Source: Blastococcus saxobsidens (GTDB lineage: Bacteria; Actinomycetota; Actinomycetes; Mycobacteriales; Geodermatophilaceae). From it: 61,611 bases of DNA. The DNA is taken from assembly GCF_010682065.1 (NCBI RefSeq), contig NZ_JAAGWG010000030.1, forward strand, positions 1 through 61,611. The letters are read 5' to 3'. The translations under genes were made by a program, and so were the position numbers. The notes under the pieces were generated by a model, which made no database searches, had not been told where the DNA came from, and was given only the letters and a program-made list of their open reading frames with translations. Shown in pieces: positions 26,188-34,873 of the stretch (the first letter of the stretch is position 1; the number at the start of each line of letters is the position of its first letter).

Positions 26188-28292
26188 CGTCGTCGGTCCT
26201 CCAGGACCAGCCGCAGCGGCTCGCGCGCGTAGGGAAGTGCGACCGCGGGGTCGGGCGACTCGAACTCGCGCGCCAGTCGGTGACCTTCGAACATCGACTC
26301 GGCGATCGGGCGCGGCGACAGCGCGTCCCCGATGCGGTGGACGGCTTCGATGCCCACTGCGGCGAGCGTCTCGCGGTCACTGACGAGCTCCTGGTACAGA
26401 TCGTCCAGCGGTGCCCGCATCGTCACCAGGACGAGAGCGTCCGTCTCCAACGAGAAGGGCTCCTCGAACTCGCCCACCCCGAGGACCCGTCCCTGATCGG
26501 CCACGGTCAGCGTGATCTCGCGGTGCATCGCCACGCCGCTGCTGTGCAGCGACGCCCGGATGGCCGGCCCGTCCAGGGTCAGGTCACCCTCGGCTGCCAC
26601 CTGGGCATGGGGCGTGACGACGGAGACCGCGTAGCCCTCGTCGGCGAGGAGCTGGGCGATGCCGGCGCCCATGTAGACGCCCTCGGCGTCGTAGACCGTG
26701 ACGTGGCTCCCCCCAGCGGGGCGCCGGCCCTCGACGAGCAGCTGCTCCGGCGTGAACACCCGGTCCGCCCCCTCGACGACCCCCTCCAGCGGTGCATGCG
26801 TACCGGGCGTGAGGCCCGTGCCCGACCAGCGAGCGCCCGTGGCCACGACCACGTGCGAGGCCCCGTAGTCGCGGACGTCCTCGGCGCTCAACCTGGTCGA
26901 CGGGATGAACTGCAGGTTCGGGAGCTTCTCGATCTGGACCATCCGGTGGTCGATGAATCGTCCCCATTCCCGAAGTCCCGGCAGGTCGACGACCGACCGG
27001 AGATGCCCGCCGAGGTGCTCCGCGGCGTCCACGAGGTGCACCATCTCGGCCCCTCGCTTCGCCAGACCGATCGCCGCCTCCATGCCTGCCGGGCCGGCGC
27101 CCACCACCAGGACGCTCACGTCGGGGCGGGTGAGGGGTTCGAAGCGCTCCGGGTGCCACCCGCGCCGGTACTCCTCCCCCGCGGTGGCGTTCTGGGCGCA
27201 GGTCATGTTGCCCCGGTCGAGGCTGCTGATGCACTGGTTGATCCCCATGCACTCGCGGATGTCCTCGATGCGGCCTTCCTGGACCTTGCTCGGGAAGAAG
27301 GGATCCGCGATCGACTGACGGGCGGACCCGACGATGTCGATGACCCCGGAGCGCACCGCCTGCGCCATGAGGTCGGGGCTCGTCCACCGCGACACCCCCA
27401 GGACGGGCTTCTCCGTGGCGCGACGGATCCGCCCGAAGATCTCCATGTTCTGACCTTCGGGGATGACCCGCGAGGGACTGATGTCGCTCCCCCAGTCGAG
27501 GACCGACCCGACGTTCAGGTCCCAGAGGTCGACCAGCGGGTCAGCCATCCGGACCAGCTCCACGCTCTCGTCGAGGCTGTGCCCCCACGGACCCTGCGTC
27601 TCGATCGACAACCGGGTCGCGATGGCGCAGTCGGCACCCACGGCGTCGCGGACGCTACCGAGCGTCTCCAGCCAGAACCTCGCCCGATTCTCCAGCGATC
27701 CGCCGTAGCTGTCCGTGCGGTGGTTGTGGAAGGGCGACAGGAACTGCGCGAAGAGGTAGCCGTACCCCGCGAGCACGTCCACGATGTCGTAGCCCGCATC
27801 GCGAGCGCGCACCGCGGCGTCCACGAACGCCTGCTCGATCCGCTCGATGTCGTCCAGGTCCATGGCCTTCGGGGTCCCCGGCGGGCCGGCCGGCGGAGGG
27901 AGCTCGGGCGCCAGACCTGAGGGAGAGAGAGCGGGCTCACGGGAGATCCGACGCATCGCGTGAGCGCCACCGTGGTGGAGTTCGATGCTGGCCAGCGCGC
28001 CGTGGGCGTGGACGGAGTCCACCATCAGCTTGTGGCGACGAGCGTCCTCCTCGTCCCAGATGTCGCTCGAGTGCAACGGGAACTCGTCACTGCTCGGGCC
28101 GACACTGGAGAACTCCGTCGACACGGCCGCCCATCCCCCTTCGGCGCGGACCGCCCGGTACGCGGCCCACGTGGACGGGCGGAGAACCCCGTACGCGGTG
28201 CCGTGGGGGACGTTGTAGAAGCGGTTGCGGAGGGTCTTGGGGCCGATGGCGACCGGCTCGAAGAGGATCTCGTGATGATCAGCAGGTGGCAC
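26184..28292 (-). CDS. Trimethylamine-dehydrogenase-like flavoprotein with altered cofactor cysteines
   Basis: A 702-residue old-yellow-enzyme/TMADH-type protein: N-terminal FMN TIM barrel (about 1-340), iron-sulfur linker and C-terminal FAD/NAD-like domains (VLVVGAGPAGMEAAIGLAKRG). Many blocks match trimethylamine dehydrogenase (RNRFYNVPHG, SYGGSLENRARFWLETL, IGSARQSIADPF-type, CAQNATAGEEYRRGWHPE). Two cofactor residues differ. The Cys that binds FMN covalently in TMADH (RFYQVPHC) is Gly here, and the cluster motif CxxCxxC reads CMGINQC, so the second ligand is Ile. The start is a GTG at 28292 with GAGAGG upstream. Demethylation of a tertiary or secondary amine is possible; the substrate is unknown. 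Confidence 0.85.
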   Translation of the reverse strand: MPPADHHEILFEPVAIGPKTLRNRFYNVPHGTAYGVLRPSTWAAYRAVRAEGGWAAVSTEFSSVGPSSDEFPLHSSDIWDEEDARRHKLMVDSVHAHGALASIELHHGGAHAMRRISREPALSPSGLAPELPPPAGPPGTPKAMDLDDIERIEQAFVDAAVRARDAGYDIVDVLAGYGYLFAQFLSPFHNHRTDSYGGSLENRARFWLETLGSVRDAVGADCAIATRLSIETQGPWGHSLDESVELVRMADPLVDLWDLNVGSVLDWGSDISPSRVIPEGQNMEIFGRIRRATEKPVLGVSRWTSPDLMAQAVRSGVIDIVGSARQSIADPFFPSKVQEGRIEDIRECMGINQCISSLDRGNMTCAQNATAGEEYRRGWHPERFEPLTRPDVSVLVVGAGPAGMEAAIGLAKRGAEMVHLVDAAEHLGGHLRSVVDLPGLREWGRFIDHRMVQIEKLPNLQFIPSTRLSAEDVRDYGASHVVVATGARWSGTGLTPGTHAPLEGVVEGADRVFTPEQLLVEGRRPAGGSHVTVYDAEGVYMGAGIAQLLADEGYAVSVVTPHAQVAAEGDLTLDGPAIRASLHSSGVAMHREITLTVADQGRVLGVGEFEEPFSLETDALVLVTMRAPLDDLYQELVSDRETLAAVGIEAVHRIGDALSPRPIAESMFEGHRLAREFESPDPAVALPYAREPLRLVLEDRRR

Positions 28293-28411
28293 GATGCAGA
28301 CCTCTCGTCGACACGTGGGCGCGCGGTCGTGGTGTGGGCCGTCGGATCAGTCGCCGGGCGCGGGGTGCCGCATCGCCGATACGTCGCCGAACGTCCGTGG
28401 ACCCCGAATGC
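28293..28411. other. Short gap between 6-hydroxynicotine oxidase and TMADH-like genes
   Basis: No gene. No clear hairpin terminator is seen, so read-through from the oxidase into the TMADH-like operon is possible. GTCGGATCAG near 28342 is only a partial match to the recurrent operator-like motif. Confidence 0.3.
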
Positions 28412-29737
28412 TCAGACGTGGGCCGCGACAGCAGGCCGTTCCGGGGAGATGCCCAGGACGCGGGTCACGGCGACGTCAGCGGTCTCCAGCGCTCCCTCGA
28501 TGTAGCCGGGGAACTGCAGCGAGACGTCCGACCCGATGAAGTACACCTTGCCGTGCGGCTCACCGAGACCCTTGTGGATCCGGCTGAACTGACCGACGTA
28601 CGGGGAAACCCAAGGGCCGCCGAACAGCGGATCGGCCGCCCAGTCGTGGTACTCGACGCCGTGCACGACTGCCTCGGGCACGTAGTGGTGGATCGCAGCG
28701 GCGACCGCTCCCAGATCGGTCGGATCGAATGACTCGGAGTCGGTGAAGGCGACCAGGAACCGTCCTCCGTCCGGGGTCGCCATGTAGTCGTACACGGTCG
28801 GGAAGACGCCGTCCCCGGTGCACGACAGCCCCTCGGGCACGCCCGTGACGTGGACGATCAGCTTGAGTCCCCTGCACGCATGCCCTCGGGCCACCTCATC
28901 AGCGCGGACCGATGGGAGCGGCGGGTCCAGCGTGATGTTCCGCCACGTGTTGAACGGTGTCGCGATCACCACGTGCGCAGCGCGGTGGTGCTCTCGTTCG
29001 CCGCCGCGCTCGACGACCACGTCGTAGGACCCGTCGTCCTGCCGGTCGACGGAGGTCACCCGCGCTCCGAGGACGACCTCCGGGACATCGGCGGCCATGG
29101 CGGACACCAGCTGGTTCATGCCGGCAGGGACGACTTCGTCGAGCGAGAGGACGACGCCGAGCACGCTGTACCCGTGGGAGGCGATCTGCTGGAGCGCCCA
29201 CAGCGCCGAGGACCTCGAAGGATGCTGTCCCAGCATGTTCCAGCTCCAGGAGAGGACGAGCTGCCTGGCCACGGGTCCGAGCCCCAGCGTGTCGACGTAG
29301 TCGGTGAGCGGGATGTCGAGATCGTCGAGACCCTGGTTCTCCAGCCCTGCAGTGATGTCGATGCGATGAGCGTCGCGGAGCATCCGGTACAGGCCCGTCT
29401 CGACGGCTGTGGCCTCCTCCCCCGGGATGGGGAAGGCACTGTCGTGGTCGCCCGGTCCGAGGCGGTTGCGGAAGACGCTGACCTCCGGGGCTGGGGCGGT
29501 GGCCACCCCGTAGCGATCGAGCTCACCGGCCAACCGCGGGTGGTGGTGCCGCTCCAGGTAGGTACCGCCGATCTCGACCTGGATCTCGGGGAACAGCTGG
29601 GAGGCGCGGGTGTAGGCACGGCCGCCGAGGCGATCCCCGCCCTCGAAGAGGATCACGGAGGAGCCCGCTGCTGCGAGATCGCGCGCGGCCCGGAGGCCGG
29701 CGAACCCTCCACCGACAACGATGACGTCGTATGCCAC
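28412..29737 (-). CDS. 6-hydroxynicotine oxidase-like flavin amine oxidase
   Basis: A 441-residue monoamine-oxidase-family flavoprotein. The FAD motif is YDVIVVGGGFAGLRAARDLA, followed by GDRLGGRAYT. Blocks closely match pAO1 6-hydroxy-L-nicotine oxidase as I remember it: GGTYLERHHHPRLAGELDRYG with Tyr60 (Tyr59 there), SWNMLGQ with the active-site Asn, GLKLIVHV with the conserved Lys, VGQFSRIHKGLGEP and GSDVSLQFPGYIEGALETA. That enzyme oxidises the pyrrolidine ring to 6-hydroxy-N-methylmyosmine, which hydrolyses to 6-hydroxypseudooxynicotine. Start is GTG 29737 with AAGGAG 7 bases upstream. Divergent from the lone Mo-hydroxylase large subunit. Stereospecificity (L or D) cannot be proven; the fold is that of the L-enzyme. 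Confidence 0.9.
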   Translation of the reverse strand: MAYDVIVVGGGFAGLRAARDLAAAGSSVILFEGGDRLGGRAYTRASQLFPEIQVEIGGTYLERHHHPRLAGELDRYGVATAPAPEVSVFRNRLGPGDHDSAFPIPGEEATAVETGLYRMLRDAHRIDITAGLENQGLDDLDIPLTDYVDTLGLGPVARQLVLSWSWNMLGQHPSRSSALWALQQIASHGYSVLGVVLSLDEVVPAGMNQLVSAMAADVPEVVLGARVTSVDRQDDGSYDVVVERGGEREHHRAAHVVIATPFNTWRNITLDPPLPSVRADEVARGHACRGLKLIVHVTGVPEGLSCTGDGVFPTVYDYMATPDGGRFLVAFTDSESFDPTDLGAVAAAIHHYVPEAVVHGVEYHDWAADPLFGGPWVSPYVGQFSRIHKGLGEPHGKVYFIGSDVSLQFPGYIEGALETADVAVTRVLGISPERPAVAAHV

Positions 29738-30139
29738 TCGGTTCTCCTTCGAACAGGTGCAGCGGACCGCTGGTGTCAGCGAGGAACGGCGTCCCGGGCT
29801 CCCCCGCGCGGCGACTGCTGTGGAGTATCCGGACCCGCGCACCCTGCGGAATGTCTCGGATCAGCAGAAGTGACGGATCGGTTTGTCCATCCATGTACTC
29901 CGCTGGACCGCAGGCTCCACCGTTCGCGCCGGCCACGGAGGACGGGAGCCGGCGGAGTGGCCTACCTGGGCGGGCCCCCCGGGCGCACCGTTCGCCCGCC
30001 GTGCGGAGTCGGCGGGAGTTCACCCAGTTGTCGTCTGCGGGCAATCCAGCGACTCGACCTTCGGATTCCGAGCAAGGAGGCGCACTCCGGCGGCTCGATA
30101 CTGTGCTCCACCCCACGAAGCGGAAGGTCGACACCCCGC
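29738..30139. promoter_or_regulatory. Divergent promoter region with CGGATTCCG motif
   Basis: A 402-base non-coding region between the 6-hydroxynicotine oxidase and the Mo-hydroxylase large subunit. CGGATTCCG sits at 30062-30070, 78 bases before the large-subunit ATG and in its direction. A half-like element GCGGAATG with CGGATC follows at 29846-29861, nearer the oxidase. GGAAGG near 30122 is the ribosome site of the large subunit. No other open frame is convincing. Confidence 0.5.
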
Positions 30140-32572
30140 ATGACCGTCACCAGCTCCAGCCGTGCGCCAGAGGCCAAGCACGTCGGCGGCCGCACACCAC
30201 GGATCGAGGACCGCCGTCTCCTGCGCGGCCAGGGCATCTTCGTCGACGACGTCGAGGTGGCCGGGGGCCTGTCGATGCGAGTCGTCCGCGCCACGATGGC
30301 CCACGCGAGGATCCTCGCGATCGACACGCAGGCGGCGCGGGCGCTACCGGGTGTCCGGCTGGTGCTGACCGGCGAGGACGTCCGCCACCTCGGCCTGATC
30401 CCCATCGAGGAGATCGGTTACCACGAGATGTTTCCCCGGATCGACGAGTTCGGGCATCCCCTGCTCGCAGTGGACAAGGTGCTCTACGTGGGCCAGCCGG
30501 TGGCCGCCGTCATCGCCGAGGACCCGTACCTGGCCGAGGACGCGGCCGAGCTCGTGAGCGTCGACTACGAGGAGCTCCCGGTCCTCCTCGACCCGGTCGA
30601 GGCGGCGACGTCGAGCACGCACCTCCTCCCGGGAGGGAACGAGCCGGCGAGGTTCCTCAAGCAGTACGGTGACGTCGACGCCGCCTTCGCGGAGGCGGCC
30701 CACGTGGTGTCCGGCGAGTTCGTGGTCGGTCGCCACACCGGGATCCCGATGGAGACCCGCGGCTGCATCGTCGAGCCGATCCCCGCTCGCAAGGAGCTGT
30801 GGATGTGGGGCCCTGTCCACGTGCACGACTCCCGCCGGGTCATGGCCAAGATGCTGGGAATGCCGCAGAGCAGCATGCGCATGCGCCACACGGACGTCGG
30901 CGGCAACTTCGGCGTCAAGGGCGGTGCCTTCCCGGAGTACGTCCTCGTGGCGCATGCCGCTCAGCTCCTCGGGCGGCCGGTGAAGTGGATCGAGGACCGG
31001 GTCGAGCACATGGTCGGCATCGCGCACGCGCGGGAACAGGTCCACCGCATCTCGGGCGCCTTCGACGCCGAGGGCAGGATCCTCGCGCTCCGCGACGAGG
31101 TCTGGCACAACCACGGTGCATTCATGCGCCAGGCCGAGCCCCTGGTCAGCGACATCACGGCCGGCATGATCATCGGCCCCTACCGGGTTCCCGCGTACGA
31201 CGTGGATCTGCACGCCGTGCTGACGAACAAGACACCCTTGGCCGCCTACCGGGCACCGGGCCGCTTCGAAGGGACCTTCGCCCGCGAACGGCTCCTCGAC
31301 CTCGCCGCTTCCGAGATCGGCATGGACCCCGTGGAGCTCCGGCTCCGCAATCTCCTGACTGCCGCCGACCTCCCCTACGAGCCGGGCATCGAGATCGCGT
31401 TCGAGCCTTACTCGTTCAACTCCGGGGACGTGCTCGACCACGTGCAGAAGGCGCTCGTGGCTGCCGACTTCGATGCCTGGCGCGCCGAGGCGGAGGAGCT
31501 GCGGGCCCAGGGGCGCCTCGTCGGCAACGGTGTCGGGCTGCTCATGGACAAGGCTGGTCTCGGCCTGTACGAGACCGGATCGGTCGAGGTGGACGAGACC
31601 GGACGCGTCCGCGTGCTGACGGGCGCCTCGAACGTGGGCCAGGGCGTGGAGACCATCCTGGCCCAGATCGTCGCCGACCAGCTCGGCATCGAGCCGGACA
31701 TCATCGACGTGCTTCACGGCGACACGGACCTCATCCCGGACGGCGTCGGTTCCTGGTCGAGCCGGTCCACCGTCCTGGCCGGTGGCGCCGCCCGCCTCGC
31801 CGCGATCAAGACGCGCGACAAGGCGCTCGAGCTCGCCAGCGAGATGCTCGAGGTCGACGTCTCCGACCTCGAGCTGCGCGACGGGAAGGTCCAGGTGGTG
31901 GGGACACCGGGAATGTCCCTGACCTTGACCGAGATCGCGCAGCGATTCGACAACTACTCCGCCCGGCTGGCCGGCAAGGAGCCCGGGCTCGGTGCCGACG
32001 CCGTCTACCTCGACGACCACATGAACTACCCCTACGGGATCACGCTGGTGCAGATGGAGGTGGACCCGACCACGGGCAGCCACACGATCCGGAAGTTCTT
32101 CGTCAGCACGGAGGCCGGCAAGGTGATCAACCGGCTCACCACCGAGGGGCAGATCATCGGCGCCGCGGCGCAGGGCATCGGGGGCGCCCTCTTCGAGGAG
32201 TTCCTGTACGACGAGGCCGGTCAGCCGCTGGCGACGTCGTTCATGGACTATCTGCTCCCCACCGCTGACGTCATGCCACGCGTCGACTACTTCATCACCG
32301 AGGACGCACCGACTCCCAACAACCCGTTCGGTGCCAAGGGACTCGGGGAGGTCGGGCTCATCGCGGTCGGTGCTGCCGTCGCCGGCGCCATCGACGACGC
32401 GCTCGGTGGCGAGTTCCGCGTGCGACGGGTGCCCGTGCACCCCCAAGCCCTCTTCGGGATGGCTCGTGACGCCGTGGCCGGCCGGGAGCAGGCGGCCGCG
32501 CAGGAGGGTGCGTCATCCGACACCAGCGCGCTCGACATCCACCTCGGGGAATCCCCCACCGCCGGGGACTGA
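30140..32572 (+). CDS. Molybdenum hydroxylase large subunit (set B)
   Basis: An 810-residue XDH-family Mo subunit. N-terminus THVGG-like segment then RIEDRRLLRGQGIFVDDVE; Mo-site loops VGGNFGVKGGAFPEY, PLAAYRAPGRFEGTFARERL and C-terminal GAKGLGEVGLIAVGA with the catalytic Glu. It stands without FAD or FeS genes beside it, so it must borrow them, most simply from the M-S pair at 22486-23864. It would be nicotine dehydrogenase or 6-hydroxypseudooxynicotine dehydrogenase. Divergence from the 6-hydroxynicotine oxidase fits either, since both flank that step. The ATG at 30140 is in frame at the first family residues. Confidence 0.87.
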   Translation: MTVTSSSRAPEAKHVGGRTPRIEDRRLLRGQGIFVDDVEVAGGLSMRVVRATMAHARILAIDTQAARALPGVRLVLTGEDVRHLGLIPIEEIGYHEMFPRIDEFGHPLLAVDKVLYVGQPVAAVIAEDPYLAEDAAELVSVDYEELPVLLDPVEAATSSTHLLPGGNEPARFLKQYGDVDAAFAEAAHVVSGEFVVGRHTGIPMETRGCIVEPIPARKELWMWGPVHVHDSRRVMAKMLGMPQSSMRMRHTDVGGNFGVKGGAFPEYVLVAHAAQLLGRPVKWIEDRVEHMVGIAHAREQVHRISGAFDAEGRILALRDEVWHNHGAFMRQAEPLVSDITAGMIIGPYRVPAYDVDLHAVLTNKTPLAAYRAPGRFEGTFARERLLDLAASEIGMDPVELRLRNLLTAADLPYEPGIEIAFEPYSFNSGDVLDHVQKALVAADFDAWRAEAEELRAQGRLVGNGVGLLMDKAGLGLYETGSVEVDETGRVRVLTGASNVGQGVETILAQIVADQLGIEPDIIDVLHGDTDLIPDGVGSWSSRSTVLAGGAARLAAIKTRDKALELASEMLEVDVSDLELRDGKVQVVGTPGMSLTLTEIAQRFDNYSARLAGKEPGLGADAVYLDDHMNYPYGITLVQMEVDPTTGSHTIRKFFVSTEAGKVINRLTTEGQIIGAAAQGIGGALFEEFLYDEAGQPLATSFMDYLLPTADVMPRVDYFITEDAPTPNNPFGAKGLGEVGLIAVGAAVAGAIDDALGGEFRVRRVPVHPQALFGMARDAVAGREQAAAQEGASSDTSALDIHLGESPTAGD

Positions 32573-32747
32573 GCGGGTCGTCTCCCGGACGGTGCTGGCC
32601 GGCCGTGGCACGGGCCGCCCAGCGACGTTTCGTCACCCCGAAAATCGATCGCCAGCGAGGTCCAGGCAAGGCGCGAAGCCTCTGCCGAACCCGGCGATCG
32701 AGCTCCACCCCAGTGTGCGGACCACGAGGCGACAGGGCGGGACCAGC

Positions 32748-33767
32748 ATGAGCGATGACCAGGCCGGGCATGCCGGCACTGACCAGCAGGAATTCCGGCG
32801 CGCCTCCAACTACATCACCGACCGGATCACGACCGACGGTTCAGGCCCGTGGCAGGTGGAGCCCGGTCGGTACCGGCTGGTCGTCGCGCGGGCGTGCCCC
32901 TGGGCGAACCGGGCCATCATCGTGCGCCGGCTGCTCGGCCTGGAGGACGCGATCTCGATGGCGACGTGCGGGCCCACGCACGACGAGCGCAGCTGGACGT
33001 TCGACCTCGAACCCGACCGGCGCGACCCGGTCCTGGGGTACGAGCGGCTCCAGGAGGCGTACCTCGCCCGCTTCCCGGACTACGACAAGGGCATCACGGT
33101 GCCGGCGCTCGTCGATGTCCCCTCGGGATCCGTGGCGACCAACGACTTCGCGCAGATGACGCTCGACTTCGCCACTGAGTGGGCGGCGCACCACCGCGAC
33201 GGGGCTCCGGATCTCTATCCGGAGCCGCTCAGGGACGAGATGGATTCGGTGATGGAGCGCATCTACACCGACGTCAACAACGGTGTCTACCGATGCGGCT
33301 TCGCCCGGTCGCAGGAGGCCTACGAGCGGGCGTACGAGCGCCTCTTCGGCACCTTGGACTGGCTGTCGGACCGGTTGAGCACCCGACGTTTCCTCATGGG
33401 CGGATCGATCACCGAGGCCGACGTCCGACTGTTCACCACCCTCGTCCGCTTCGACGCCGTGTACCACGGCCACTTCAAGTGCAACCGGCACAAGCTGACC
33501 GAGATGCCGGTGCTCTGGGCCTACGCCCGTGACCTCTTCCAGCTGCCCGGGTTCGGCGACACCGTCGACTTCACCGAGTCGAAGCAGCATTTCTACGTCG
33601 TGCACGCGCACATCAACCCGACGCGGATCGTCCCCCGCGGGCCGGACCTGACCGGTTGGCTGACGGCCCACGGTCGCGAAGCCCTCGGGGGTTCCCCGTT
33701 CGGTGACGGCACCGCCCCGGGACCGCTCGCACCTCGCGAGGCGTTGCCGGCCGGGCACGGCGTCTGA
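32748..33767 (+). CDS. Xi-class glutathione transferase / glutathionyl-hydroquinone reductase-like
   Basis: A 339-residue ECM4/YqjG-type protein. The catalytic cysteine motif is ACPWANRAIIVRRLLGL; the C-terminal all-helical domain includes YRCGFARSQEAYERAYERLF and DVRLFTTLVRFDAVYHGHFKCN, typical of this class. Characterised members remove thiol adducts from hydroquinones. In an actinobacterium mycothiol rather than glutathione may be the natural thiol. It could protect against hydroquinone or aminoquinone products of trihydroxypyridine. The ATG at 32748 follows GGGCGGGA. It lies 175 bases after the large subunit, on the same strand; that gap has no clear hairpin. Confidence 0.85.
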   Translation: MSDDQAGHAGTDQQEFRRASNYITDRITTDGSGPWQVEPGRYRLVVARACPWANRAIIVRRLLGLEDAISMATCGPTHDERSWTFDLEPDRRDPVLGYERLQEAYLARFPDYDKGITVPALVDVPSGSVATNDFAQMTLDFATEWAAHHRDGAPDLYPEPLRDEMDSVMERIYTDVNNGVYRCGFARSQEAYERAYERLFGTLDWLSDRLSTRRFLMGGSITEADVRLFTTLVRFDAVYHGHFKCNRHKLTEMPVLWAYARDLFQLPGFGDTVDFTESKQHFYVVHAHINPTRIVPRGPDLTGWLTAHGREALGGSPFGDGTAPGPLAPREALPAGHGV

Positions 33768-33772
33768 CGAGG

Positions 33773-33814
33773 CCGGTGCCCGCCGTCCGTGAAGGCACGA
33801 TCGGCGGGCACCGG
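33773..33814. terminator. Bidirectional terminator between GST and ABC permease
   Basis: A perfect 13-bp inverted repeat (33773-33785 and 33802-33814, 16-base loop) lies between two convergent genes. It can serve both transcripts. Confidence 0.7.
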
Positions 33815-33843
33815 AGCGTGAGCCGTGCGTCCGGTGTCGCGGG

Positions 33844-34873
33844 TCAGGTGGTCCGACGCCGGTACAGGGCAGCTGCGAGCGCGACGCCGATGATCAGCGC
33901 CCCCCCCGTTGACGTAGTCGTTCACGTAGCGCGGCATCCCGGCCAGGTTCAGTCCATTGTTGAGGACCGCCAGGAAGAAGATCGCGATGATCGTCCCCCA
34001 GACGTTGAAGCGACCGGGACGGACCGCGGCAGCGCTCAGGAACGCGGCAGCGAGCGCCGGCAGCGTGAAGTTGATCCCCACGTTGGGCGAGGCTCCGCCG
34101 GCACGAGCGACGTAGAGCAGGCCGGCGACCGCGCACAGCGTGCTGCTCGCCACCAGGGCGATCCCGCGGATCAGGTCCGTCCGGAGACCGACCAGCTTGG
34201 CCGCTTCACTGTTCGAGCCCACCGCGTAGATCGCGCGCCCGAACGACGTGTGCGCCAGGACGAAGTACACGATGCCCGCGATGACGATCAGGGTCACGAA
34301 GATGAACGGGACGCCGGCCAGCAGTCCCGTGCCGAACGACGTGAGCGTTGCCGGGATGTCGCTGGCCAGAGCCAGGCCGCCGGTCCTCTGCAGGATGACC
34401 CCGGCGAGGATCGTGGACATGCCGAGCGTGGTGATGACGCCGCTCACGTGAGCGCGCGTCACCAGCAGCGCGTTGATCGATCCGACGACCAGGCCGATGG
34501 CCACGGCGAGCAGGACCCCCACCAGCACGCTTCCGTCATCGGACAGGTATGCCGCGACGAAGATCGCCGACACCCCCGCCACCGCGCCGACCGAGAGGTC
34601 GAACTCCTGCACCAGCAGAGGCAGTAGCGCACCAATGGCGATGACTCCGATGACCGCCTGGCTGGCCACCAGGATGCGCATGTTGGCCGCGGTCGGGAAC
34701 GTCGACGAGGTCTCCGGCCAGAACGTGAAGAACAGCGCTATGACCACCAACATGACCAACAACGCGTAGGCCTCGAGGAATGAGGCCAGGCGTCGCTTGG
34801 TCGGGCGTCCGCTCGGCGCGGCGGTGTCCACCACGGAAGGCTCCTGAGGGCTGGTGTCGACGGTCTGGGTCAT
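33844..34873 (-). pseudogene. Sugar-type (RbsC-like) ABC permease with homopolymer frameshift
   Basis: Inner-membrane permease of a ribose/simple-sugar-type importer, with about ten predicted helices (SFLEAYALLVMLVVIALFFTF onward) and the family blocks GAVAGVSAIFVAAYLS and TSFGRAIYAVGSNSEAA. The frame from the ATG at 34873 is normal until YVNDYVNGG, then meets a run of eight G (plus-strand C, 33900-33907). Beyond it the frame reads unrelated residues for about 100 codons. With seven G the protein ends naturally as ALIIGVALAAALYRRRTT at the TGA at 33844, about 343 residues. So either the sequence has a one-base error, the gene is mutated, or slippage at the run restores the frame. Overlaps the ATPase gene by 4 bases. 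Confidence 0.85.

Noticed and set aside
28850..30139. Plus-strand extension of the set B large subunit to a 1240-residue protein
   Set aside because: Similarity begins only after ATG 30140; the extension runs antisense through the 6-hydroxynicotine oxidase.
30344..32446. 700-codon minus-strand frame opposite the set B large subunit
   Set aside because: Shadow frame of a well-defined Mo-hydroxylase; no family similarity.
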